Source: Clostridiales bacterium UBA4821 (GTDB lineage Bacteria > Bacillota > Clostridia > Acetivibrionales > UBA4821). From it: a DNA stretch of 6,569 nt. The translations under genes and the position numbers were made by a program. Shown here one piece after another: positions 1-5,382 of the stretch (within the stretch, counting starts at the first letter, position 1; each line of letters starts with the position of its first letter). Where the stretch lies: assembly GCA_002402315.1 (NCBI GenBank), contig DHFP01000100.1, positions 1-6,569 of the forward strand. The letters are read 5' to 3'. The notes under the pieces were generated by a model, which saw nothing but the letters and a program-made list of their open reading frames with translations, was not told the DNA's origin and made no database searches.

Positions 1-554
1 TGAGAAACTAGCTTGAGAAGCTGATCCTTAGTGACTGCACCGATAAACTTATTAACTATGTTACCATCTTTATCAATCACAAAAGTAGTAGGGATACTTC
101 TAATTCCATACTGCTGTGCAATTTCTCCGGTACTATCCATTAAAATAGGGAGAGTTAGGTTATTTTGTTGCACAAAGCTGTTTACGGTTTCATTATCTTC
201 CTGTATATTAACCGCTAATAAGACAGCATTATTCCCAGTCTTTAGCTGGTTGCGTACCTCTTGCAGGTCCGGCATTTCACCTTTACATGGAGGGCACCAG
301 GTTGCCCAGAAATTTAAGAAGACCATTTTACCTTTATAATCTGATAACTTAACAACATTTCCTTCTATGGTTTTTAGCTCAAAGTTATACGCTGCTGTTA
401 ATGTGGTATTATTATTAGGTTTTAGATTCTTTGTATTATTTGGAACATCAGTTCCGGGAGTCACAGGATTTTTAATCGGACAGCCAACAAGAAATAATAT
501 CGAAATTCCTAAAATTATTAAAGTTACCAATAAGCTAGTCCTGAATTTGAACAT
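1..554 (-). CDS. TlpA/ResA-like thioredoxin-fold lipoprotein, partial
   Basis: This is a membrane-anchored extracytoplasmic thiol-disulfide oxidoreductase of the TlpA/ResA/AhpC-TSA group. The family typically reduces disulfides in apocytochromes or other exported proteins. The 184 visible residues start with a basic tip and a hydrophobic segment (residues 8-24) ending in the lipobox LVGC, with Cys25 as the lipidated residue. A Pro/Asn-rich linker follows (26-53), then the thioredoxin fold with WCPPC at 86-90 and the cis-proline in IPTTF (Pro155). The ATG at 554 is preceded by AGGGGTG at good spacing. The reading frame is still open at base 1, so the last residues lie outside the window; the fold is nearly complete, so little is missing. 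No cytochrome c or CcdA gene is visible to name a partner. The family call is firm; the substrate is unknown. Confidence 0.93.
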   Translation of the reverse strand, partial: MFKFRTSLLVTLIILGISILFLVGCPIKNPVTPGTDVPNNTKNLKPNNNTTLTAAYNFELKTIEGNVVKLSDYKGKMVFLNFWATWCPPCKGEMPDLQEVRNQLKTGNNAVLLAVNIQEDNETVNSFVQQNNLTLPILMDSTGEIAQQYGIRSIPTTFVIDKDGNIVNKFIGAVTKDQLLKLVS

Positions 555-593
555 ATTATCACCCCTAGGTTATTAATTATGTGGTTTAATTTT

Positions 594-622
594 AGTATAC
601 CTGTAAATAATATTTATATAAA
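594..622 (-). promoter_or_regulatory. possible promoter of the TlpA-like lipoprotein gene
   Basis: On the minus strand TATACT (594-599, 5 of 6 matches to the -10 consensus) lies 17 nt after TTTATA (617-622, 4 of 6 to the -35), about 40 nt upstream of the lipoprotein ATG. The region is very AT-rich, so chance matches are likely. No convincing promoter is seen for the divergent small gene at 649, although it must lie in the same 94-nt gap. Confidence 0.35.
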
Positions 623-648
623 ATAAATTTTATAGTTGGAGGCCAAAA

Positions 649-792
649 ATGATTAATATTACCCTTACAGAAAGCGAGATAAATGTCTTAAACAAGTCCA
701 TCAATCACTGCCTGGAAACCTGTAAAAAAAGAGGCAAGGGAGACTGTGAGGATTGTGACACTTTAAAACAAGTTCAGCAGAAGCTAATGTAG
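649..792 (+). CDS. small four-cysteine protein (47 aa), unknown function
   Basis: I do not recognise this family. It is a complete 47-residue reading frame with a textbook ribosome binding site, GGAGG at 638-642, six bases before the ATG. It starts MINITLTESEINVL, contains four cysteines at 21, 25, 33 and 36 (C-x3-C-x7-C-x2-C), and has a Lys/Gln-rich helical-looking C-terminus. The paired cysteines could bind a metal ion such as zinc or an iron-sulfur cluster, or serve as a redox dithiol; this is inferred from spacing alone. It is divergent from the TlpA-like gene and convergent with the Trx-TrxR gene. Its stop codon overlaps the start of a hairpin that may terminate transcription. Support for it being real is the strong Shine-Dalgarno site and the biased, Cys-rich composition. 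Confidence 0.7.
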   Translation: MINITLTESEINVLNKSINHCLETCKKRGKGDCEDCDTLKQVQQKLM

Positions 793-816
793 GTTGATGG
801 TTCCAGCCACCAACCT
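791..816. terminator. hairpin between convergent genes, probable bidirectional terminator
   Basis: The arms AGGTTGATGG (791-800) and CCACCAACCT (807-816) pair with one A-C mismatch around a six-base loop. The structure starts inside the stop codon of the small plus-strand gene and lies ten bases beyond the stop of the convergent Trx-TrxR gene. The plus strand has a weak T-rich stretch (827-832) further on; the minus strand has no clear T tract. The position fits a shared terminator, but the missing T tracts make it imperfect. Confidence 0.45.
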
Positions 817-825
817 ACCAACTGG

Positions 826-2106
826 TTATTTTGCATGATATAAATATTTTTCAGCTGAAATGGCTGCAATAACACCATCGCCTACGGCTGTAGCTATCTG
901 CCGTACATTTTTATCCCGCACATCTCCGGCAGCAAAAACACCCTCCAAGCTGGTTCTCATATCTGCATCCGATTTAATATATCCATAATCGTTTAAGGAT
1001 GCCTGATTATTAAGAAACTCAACGTTAGGCTTGGTGCCAATATAAACAAATATCCCATCTGCTGGAATCTCCGATAATTGACCGGTCTTGACATTTTCAA
1101 TAGTAACGCCTTTAACATGGTTCTCGCCATTTACTTTTCTTACTTCGGAGTCCCATATAATACTTATATTGGGATTATTAAATGCTTCTTCCTGCGCAAT
1201 CTTTGAGGCCTGGAAGTTATCAAACTGGTGAATAACAGTTACATGCTTAGCAAAGCGGGTGAGGAAAACAGCTTCTTCTACTGCCGCGTTCCCTCCTCCT
1301 ACAACTATGAGACTGCTGTCTTGGTACATAGCGCCATCACAAGTTGCACAATAATGGACACCTCTACCCCTGAATTCACTTTCGCCTTCTGCAGGCAGTT
1401 CCCGGGGCTGGGCTCCGGTCGCTATAATGACTGCACGGGCATAGTATTCAGTATCTTCGGTTTTTACATATTTTATTTTGTTGGCAAGGTTTACTTCAAA
1501 AATTTCTTTTAAGTCATCTATCTTGGCATTGAAACTTTCTGCCTGCTTTCTCATATTATCGGTAAGATGCCTGCCAATTACTACGCCATTGGTTCCCGGA
1601 TAGTTGGCAACGTGGTACGTAGTTGCAGTTTGGCCGCCGGTTATGCCTTCTTCTACTACAATAGTATCTAATTTTGCACGTGAGGTATAGATGGCTGCAG
1701 ATAATCCGGCAGGACCTCCCCCGAGTATCAATACATCACAATCAACTCGTTTTAGGTCGGTCTTATCAAAAGTATTACCTAAAATCTCTTCTATGGACAT
1801 TCTCAGTTCGGGCTTGGAAATATAGCCTGTCAAGCGGTTGCCAATCTCTTGACCATCGTTAAAGAACATAACGGTTGGACTGCTTTTTACACTGAATTTT
1901 TCAGCAACAGATCTATTCTGCTGCCTGAATATTTTTATAAATTTCATATGGTCACCATACTTTTCTGCCATTCTATCAAACTTGGGAGATAATGCTGCAC
2001 AAGGAGGACATTCCTCTGAATAGAAGTCGAGGGCTGCCGGTTTATCACTCCTAAGCACATCATTCTCGAAGTTTTCCATATTGGTATATAATATTTTTCC
2101 GCTCAT
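826..2106 (-). CDS. trxB: thioredoxin-thioredoxin reductase fusion
   Basis: This flavoprotein should pass electrons from a donor through FAD and a CATC disulfide to a covalently attached thioredoxin. Residues 1-110 form a thioredoxin fold with CPPC at 33-36 (preceded by Glu rather than Trp) and cis-Pro77. Residues 120-426 are a low-molecular-weight thioredoxin reductase. Its motifs are the FAD motif GGGPAG (129-134), GGQ (157-159), NYPG (168-171), redox-active CATC (253-256), nucleotide-fold GGGNAA (270-275) and FAD-binding GVFAAGD (389-395). Trx sits at the N-terminus, the reverse of the mycobacterial TrxR-Trx fusion. The HRRxxxR motif that holds the NADPH phosphate reads HQFDNFQ (293-299) and has lost all three arginines, so NADH or a non-pyridine donor is possible. 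GGAGG lies nine bases before the ATG. It follows the radical SAM gene by 201 bp and may or may not share its transcript. Confidence 0.95.
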   Translation of the reverse strand: MSGKILYTNMENFENDVLRSDKPAALDFYSEECPPCAALSPKFDRMAEKYGDHMKFIKIFRQQNRSVAEKFSVKSSPTVMFFNDGQEIGNRLTGYISKPELRMSIEEILGNTFDKTDLKRVDCDVLILGGGPAGLSAAIYTSRAKLDTIVVEEGITGGQTATTYHVANYPGTNGVVIGRHLTDNMRKQAESFNAKIDDLKEIFEVNLANKIKYVKTEDTEYYARAVIIATGAQPRELPAEGESEFRGRGVHYCATCDGAMYQDSSLIVVGGGNAAVEEAVFLTRFAKHVTVIHQFDNFQASKIAQEEAFNNPNISIIWDSEVRKVNGENHVKGVTIENVKTGQLSEIPADGIFVYIGTKPNVEFLNNQASLNDYGYIKSDADMRTSLEGVFAAGDVRDKNVRQIATAVGDGVIAAISAEKYLYHAK

Positions 2107-2198
2107 AAAAAAATTCCTCCATATTTGTAATTTTCATATCCTTATTTTTTGTTTGCTTCTGTATTATCATAATTCATTTAATTATATTTTTTCCGGTA

Positions 2199-2204
2199 AT
2201 TATA
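2199..2204 (-). promoter_or_regulatory. possible -10 element for the Trx-TrxR gene
   Basis: A perfect TATAAT occurs on the minus strand about 95 nt before the Trx-TrxR start, inside an AT-rich gap. I see no good -35 hexamer at 16-18 nt spacing. It is therefore only a candidate for independent transcription of the reductase downstream of the MITE-like insertion. Confidence 0.25.
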
Positions 2205-2240
2205 ACCATATTTCACCTCATTTTTCTTTTGCAAGGTTTA

Positions 2241-2321
2241 GAGCTTATCCGCAAATAATTGTACTACTCATTGACTGATGATTTCCCAAAATACGCAGCA
2301 CCCTTATTCACGGATAAGCTC
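2241..2321. mobile_element. MITE-like 81-bp element with terminal inverted repeats
   Basis: The ends GAGCTTATCCG (2241-2251) and CGGATAAGCTC (2311-2321) are perfect 11-bp inverted repeats. The imperfect match extends to 18 of 21 positions (2238-2258 against 2304-2324). The element is flanked by TTA on both sides (2238-2240 and 2322-2324), as expected for a 3-bp target duplication; duplications of the form TNA are known for parts of the IS5 family. It holds no coding sequence. Its right end provides the last codons (Ala-Tyr-Pro) and the TGA stop of the radical SAM gene, so it appears to have inserted into the 3' end of that gene. The right terminal 29 bp recur at 4694-4722. The parent transposon is not in the window and I cannot name it. 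Confidence 0.6.
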
Positions 2322-2323
2322 TT
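2295..2323 (+). repeat. 29-bp direct repeat, left copy
   Basis: This stretch (GCAGCACCCTTATTC followed by ACGGATAAGCTCTT) is identical over 29 bp to 4694-4722, in the same orientation, 2.4 kb away. Flanking bases differ on both sides. Here it forms the right end of the MITE-like element. Confidence 0.95.
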
Positions 2324-3681
2324 AGTATTTCTTCAGCATAATAATTAATGCCAAGTTCAATGAGTTCATTTGTAGGCCTGCAATCTCCGGCCAATATGCT
2401 TCCGTTTTTGTTTCTTGCAATTACACCGCAGCCGCCGCCGCAGGTAAGGGCAGAGGCACAGTCCGCACACTCTTTCATATTAAGGATATTCCTATTTTGC
2501 CATAAAGCAATTTCCTGGTCAAACAGTTTAACATCAGGGGAAAAAGTTCCAACCTTCAATTCTTCACGACCACAGCTTGCAGTACATCCATAAATATCAC
2601 CTTTTAAATCAAATACCCATTCAGTCTTTAGTGCGGGACAAGTATCAAAGCTTGGCATATACATTTCACCAGTGTCTACCAGATGTCTTACTCCTTTAAA
2701 TTGAGGCTTGTGAAATTTTTTGAGTACCGGAGACCGGTTTGCCAGATTTACATACTCTTTCCACAGGTCCAACTGAGAAAGAAGGTGTTCGGGCTTTGCG
2801 CAGCAGTCAAAGAGTTCATAATTACGCCCAATTTGAGTTTTAAAGAACTCCTCATCCAGGTTCAGCCAACCTTTTTGTTCAACTAATTCAGCAAGATTAA
2901 CAAGGTCTTCAAGATTTTCCTTATCTACAACCACCCTGAAATTAACGGGTATTCTTTCATCAATTAATGCCTGAACGCCATCCATAATTTGAGAGAATGT
3001 ACTACCGCCATCATGCGATACTCTTCTTTTATCATGAAGCTCGGCTGTGCCATCTACAGTTATCTGGATTTCCTTGATTTTTGCTTTCTTTAGAATGTCT
3101 ATATAATTGATTATTTCATATCCGTTTGTTACAACAGATAGTTCATAGTTATAGTCTGCACAGTTATTAATAATGCTTTCTATAGCGCCTTTATGTTTAG
3201 GTGAGTTAATTAATGGCTCACCGCCGAAAAGAGTAATAAAGGGCTTGAGTTTTACATCTTTGAAGTAAGATTTTATAAAGTTAAAAAATGCAGTAATAGT
3301 ATCAGTATCAATAAGATTTTTGGTAAAATTCATGTCCTTTTGAAAACAGTAAATACAATTAAAGTTGCAGGTATAAGCAGGTATTAGCAGAAGTTGTACC
3401 TGTGATCTCAAAATTTCCTTTTGGAAATCATTATATTTTTTATTCAACAGAGCATTTTCTTCATCTTTGGAATTAAATGCATAGCCTCTTTCTAAGAGGT
3501 AATCCACAAAAGAAGAATTATTAATGGCGTTAATCTTATTATTTTTTAAATCCAACAACTTATTAAATTCTTGGTCATCTGCCAAATCAAAGTTTCCCGA
3601 TAAGGGACTCAAGACAGCATATTGCCCTGTATGACCCAAAGGAGTGACCATAGTGTATTTACTAAAATAAAAGCTCGACAA
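2308..3681 (-). CDS. radical SAM/SPASM peptide maturase
   Basis: This is a radical SAM enzyme of the SPASM group, whose members modify ribosomally made peptides, for example by forming thioether bonds at cysteines. Residues 1-95 are an N-terminal region that may recognise the peptide. The SAM-cluster motif is C105-x3-C109-x2-C112, with GGEP at 153-156 and a TIM-barrel core to about 290. The SPASM domain ligates extra 4Fe-4S clusters. Its Cys residues are 348, 366, 370, 405, 408, 414, 418 and 434, including the classic C-x2-C-x5-C-x3-C block. The start is TTG at 3681, because AAAGGAG lies seven bases before it and the first internal ATG (codon 11) has no such site. It follows the six-Cys peptide gene by 25 nt, which makes that peptide the likely substrate. 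The C-terminus is odd: the last codons and stop come from a MITE-like insertion, so a short native tail may be missing. The exact subfamily (ranthipeptide, sactipeptide or other) is not assigned. Confidence 0.92.
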   Translation of the reverse strand: MSSFYFSKYTMVTPLGHTGQYAVLSPLSGNFDLADDQEFNKLLDLKNNKINAINNSSFVDYLLERGYAFNSKDEENALLNKKYNDFQKEILRSQVQLLLIPAYTCNFNCIYCFQKDMNFTKNLIDTDTITAFFNFIKSYFKDVKLKPFITLFGGEPLINSPKHKGAIESIINNCADYNYELSVVTNGYEIINYIDILKKAKIKEIQITVDGTAELHDKRRVSHDGGSTFSQIMDGVQALIDERIPVNFRVVVDKENLEDLVNLAELVEQKGWLNLDEEFFKTQIGRNYELFDCCAKPEHLLSQLDLWKEYVNLANRSPVLKKFHKPQFKGVRHLVDTGEMYMPSFDTCPALKTEWVFDLKGDIYGCTASCGREELKVGTFSPDVKLFDQEIALWQNRNILNMKECADCASALTCGGGCGVIARNKNGSILAGDCRPTNELIELGINYYAEEILRAYP

Positions 3682-3688
3682 GCAAATG

Positions 3689-3695
3689 CTCCTTT
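3689..3695 (-). promoter_or_regulatory. ribosome binding site deciding the TTG start of the maturase
   Basis: AAAGGAG on the minus strand lies seven bases before TTG at 3681 and just after the peptide stop codon. No Shine-Dalgarno-like sequence precedes the next in-frame ATG (3649-3651), so TTG is the better start. The close spacing suggests translation coupled to the peptide gene. Confidence 0.75.
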
Positions 3696-3706
3696 CTTAC
3701 GCAGAC

Positions 3707-3829
3707 TCAATCATGACAGCCGGCAATTACTTTTGATGACTTTGAACAGCACTGAGCTGGTTTAATAGCTATTTTTTTAGGAGCATTACAGCAGCAGGAC
3801 GAATTTTTTGTTTTTGTAATAGGTTTCAT
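3707..3829 (-). CDS. six-cysteine 40-aa peptide, probable RiPP precursor
   Basis: This short gene encodes a complete 40-residue peptide beginning MKPITKTKN. It has six cysteines: a CCC run at 12-14, a CC pair at 27-28, and C38 in the C-terminal GCHD. It is Lys-rich (nine Lys) with no obvious signal peptide or Gly-Gly leader site. The ATG has AGGGAGG upstream (GGAGG at 3839-3843, nine-base spacer). It lies 25 nt before a radical SAM/SPASM gene and 91 nt after an ArsM-like methyltransferase, the normal place for a RiPP precursor. Known Cys-rich radical SAM substrates such as SCIFF, sactipeptides and ranthipeptides are of similar size, but I do not recognise this Cys pattern as a named family. 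An alternative is a metallothionein-like or metalloid-binding peptide. The reading frame is certain from the sequence; the precursor role is inferred from neighbours. Confidence 0.82.
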   Translation of the reverse strand: MKPITKTKNSSCCCNAPKKIAIKPAQCCSKSSKVIAGCHD

Positions 3830-3856
3830 ATCTTTCTTCCTCCCTTGTTAAGGTAT

Positions 3857-3899
3857 GGGGACGCGACCATTCACTATGTTCAAGGAACATCCCCTTTTT
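3857..3899 (+). repeat. nested hairpin, REP-like or terminator-like
   Basis: An outer pair GGGGA (3857-3861) and TCCCC (3890-3894) encloses a perfect hairpin ATGTTC-AAG-GAACAT (3876-3890). On the plus strand it is followed by TTTTT (3895-3899). The segment is GC-richer than its surroundings. It lies in the 91-nt gap between the methyltransferase and peptide genes, so in their minus-strand transcript it would be an intercistronic stem-loop without a T tract. It could be a processing or stability element, or a REP-like repeat of the kind mobilised by RAYT transposases; the latter is a guess from its look. Confidence 0.45.
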
Positions 3900-3920
3900 A
3901 TTTAAATTATTTATGTTAAT

Positions 3921-4544
3921 CTACTTATGGCCGGAAAAGGTCAGGCTGACAAAATCAAACCCTCTTTTAATATATTCCCGTCGTTCAAAAATAGTAATAT
4001 TATTGAAAGAGGAAGTATTTAGAAGGTCTAAATATTCATCTTCGGTTATGGCTCCACCAAAGCAATCGGCCCATTGCTCAGGGTCGCCTTTTATTTGATA
4101 GGGTAAGGGCACCTTTGTTGCTATGTCCGATACTACAAAACTTCCTTCTTTCTTTAATACCCTATATATTTCTGAATAGACAGTTTGTTTATCTTTTACG
4201 TGATTTATAGCGCAGTTGCTGATAACTACATCTACAGACGCATCTTCAAGGCTTAAGGTATCAAATCTGTCATTTATCAAGTTAATATTATTATAATGTT
4301 TTAGCCTTTCTGAGGCTTCTCTAATCATTTCCGGGCTAATATCAATACCTATTGCTTTACCGGACGGGCCAATAATGTTTAGCACCTCAACGAGCGTTTT
4401 CCCGGAACCGCATCCAAGGTCCAGCACAGTAAAGCCAGGGAGAATGTCTGCATATTTAAGGTTGTTTCCACAACTTAGACTGCAAGAGGTCAAGTTATTA
4501 TACCTACCAATTATGCTCCTATGTATAGTACTGTCCAAAGCCAT
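3921..4544 (-). CDS. ArsM-like SAM-dependent methyltransferase
   Basis: This is a class I SAM methyltransferase resembling arsenite methyltransferases (ArsM/AS3MT). Motif I is VLDLGCGSG (40-48) and the acidic SAM-ribose residue is in GIDIS (66-70). It has ISNCAIN at 108-114 and DPEQWADCFGGA at 154-165, where ArsM enzymes carry their two catalytic As-binding cysteines; here these are C111 and C161. The N-terminal SLSCGN (22-27) also resembles the family's SLGCGNP. The additional ArsM cysteine just after motif I is absent (Lys-Thr-Leu instead). At 207 residues it is shorter than typical ArsM and lacks most of the C-terminal region. It heads the minus-strand cluster behind a putative operator, so it may methylate arsenic or another soft element, or act on thiols of the neighbouring Cys-rich peptide. 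The methyltransferase call is firm; the substrate is open. Confidence 0.85.
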   Translation of the reverse strand: MALDSTIHRSIIGRYNNLTSCSLSCGNNLKYADILPGFTVLDLGCGSGKTLVEVLNIIGPSGKAIGIDISPEMIREASERLKHYNNINLINDRFDTLSLEDASVDVVISNCAINHVKDKQTVYSEIYRVLKKEGSFVVSDIATKVPLPYQIKGDPEQWADCFGGAITEDEYLDLLNTSSFNNITIFERREYIKRGFDFVSLTFSGHK

Positions 4545-4548
4545 AAAA

Positions 4549-4565
4549 ATACCCCCTATAGGTAT
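4549..4565 (-). promoter_or_regulatory. CsoR/CstR-type operator-like pseudo-palindrome
   Basis: On the plus strand the site reads ATACCCCCTATAGGTAT, with arms ATACC and GGTAT around seven bases. G/C tracts flanked by TA are characteristic of operators for the CsoR/RcnR/CstR repressor family, which senses Cu(I), Ni/Co or persulfides. The site directly follows the -10 hexamer, should include the transcription start, and contains the GGGGG used as Shine-Dalgarno sequence for the methyltransferase (seven bases before its ATG). A bound repressor would block transcription. No CsoR-like gene lies in the window. Confidence 0.5.
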
Positions 4566-4594
4566 ATAGTATCAAACATTTGAAAACAAGTCAA
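4566..4594 (-). promoter_or_regulatory. sigma-A-type promoter of the methyltransferase-peptide-maturase cluster
   Basis: On the minus strand TTGACT (4589-4594, 5 of 6 matches to the -35) is separated by exactly 17 bases from TACTAT (4566-4571, 4 of 6 to the -10). The predicted start lies near 4559, about 15 nt before the methyltransferase ATG. It abuts the operator-like site. Confidence 0.6.
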
Positions 4595-4693
4595 TATGCT
4601 ATTACTTTCTATATTAAATATATATTTTTAATCAATTATAATATTATATAAAATATATCAATCAGATAAACCAAGGTGTGCGGGCTTAACTTA

Positions 4694-4722
4694 GCAGCAC
4701 CCTTATTCACGGATAAGCTCTT
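4694..4722 (+). repeat. 29-bp direct repeat, right copy
   Basis: This stretch is identical to 2295-2323 over 29 bp and in the same orientation. Here it is solitary: no inverted partner is found nearby, so it looks like a single transposon end or a recombination scar. It lies in an otherwise AT-rich intergenic stretch (4595-4777) between the divergent methyltransferase and GerMN lipoprotein genes, where I see nothing else. Confidence 0.95.
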
Positions 4723-4777
4723 GATTATAAGAATATACATAATAGATTAAGCATAAAGATAGATATAAAATATATAC

Positions 4778-4783
4778 AAGGAG
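4778..4783 (+). promoter_or_regulatory. ribosome binding site deciding the start of the GerMN lipoprotein
   Basis: AAGGAG ends eight bases before the ATG at 4792. The upstream in-frame GTG at 4783 overlaps this site and cannot use it, so ATG 4792 is the better start. Confidence 0.8.
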
Positions 4784-4791
4784 TGAGGTGC

Positions 4792-5382
4792 ATGAGGAAA
4801 AGATTGTTGTATGTCGCCATCCTTTGTTTTCTAATTATAGGGATAGGATGTTCGAATACTGCTAACAAAGGAACTGAGACAAACAGTGAATCAGATATCA
4901 ACGCACAAACGTCAAATACAGGAGATGCAAGAGAGGATCAGACAAAGAACAATCAGGATAAATTATCAATTACATTATACTTTTCAGATAAACAGGCCGG
5001 AAAACTCATAGCGGAAAAAAGAGAGGTTGACCAATCAACCGTTTTAAACAATCCGGAACAAACCATAGTTGCCGAACTAATAAAAGGACCTGTCAAACAG
5101 GACCTGGCTGCTACAATACCTAATGGAACAAGATTACTGTCAGTAAAAAAAGATGGCACAACGTTAACGTTAGATTTTTCAAAAGAATTTGTTGAAAACC
5201 ATAGTGGAGGGTCTGCCGGTGAAACGCTTACCATCTATTCTATTGTTAATTCCCTTACAGAACTTAAGGATGTGGAAAATATTAAGTTCTTAATTGAGGG
5301 GCAGGAAAGAAAAGAATATAAAGGACATTATGAATTTGATATGCCGTTTGCCAGAAATGAAGAGATAATAAATAAGAATTAA
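4792..5382 (+). CDS. GerMN-domain lipoprotein
   Basis: This 196-residue lipoprotein has one GerMN domain, the module found in the sporulation/germination protein GerM and in various envelope lipoproteins. The signal peptide has a basic start (MRKR), a hydrophobic core (5-18) and an IGIGC lipobox with Cys20 as the lipidated residue. A polar Asn/Thr/Asp-rich linker runs to about 57. The GerMN domain follows (about 58-180), with the ITLYFSD first strand, an AELIKGP segment and the IPNGTRLLSV and TLTLDFSKEF strands. Bacillus GerM has two such domains, so this is a shorter single-domain form. The role is probably at the cell or spore envelope; the molecular activity of GerMN is not settled. It stands alone, with a palindromic terminator about 70 nt downstream. 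Confidence 0.88.
   Translation: MRKRLLYVAILCFLIIGIGCSNTANKGTETNSESDINAQTSNTGDAREDQTKNNQDKLSITLYFSDKQAGKLIAEKREVDQSTVLNNPEQTIVAELIKGPVKQDLAATIPNGTRLLSVKKDGTTLTLDFSKEFVENHSGGSAGETLTIYSIVNSLTELKDVENIKFLIEGQERKEYKGHYEFDMPFARNEEIINKN

Noticed and set aside
31..576. Plus-strand reading frames opposite the TlpA-like gene
   Set aside because: They are antisense shadows; the minus strand has a lipobox, WCPPC, a cis-Pro and a ribosome binding site.
1228..2278. Plus-strand frames at 1228-1512, 1674-1862 and 2081-2278
   Set aside because: The first two are shadows of the Trx-TrxR gene. The third is low-complexity AT-rich sequence across its upstream gap, with no ribosome binding site or family features.
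2348..2886. Plus-strand frames opposite the radical SAM gene
   Set aside because: They are antisense to the SPASM domain and barrel of a clearly recognised protein.
3707..3829. Assignment of the peptide to SCIFF because it has six cysteines
   Set aside because: The cysteines are clustered as CCC and CC rather than spaced singly, and the start does not match the conserved SCIFF leader as I remember it.
3913..4569. Plus-strand frames opposite the methyltransferase
   Set aside because: They are antisense shadows without ribosome binding sites.
2295..4722. CRISPR array from the 29-bp repeats
   Set aside because: There are only two copies, 2.4 kb apart, with genes between them and one copy at a transposon-like end.
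4783..4791. Upstream GTG start for the GerMN lipoprotein
   Set aside because: The GTG lies within the AAGGAG ribosome binding site itself; ATG 4792 has proper spacing and begins a typical MRKR signal peptide.
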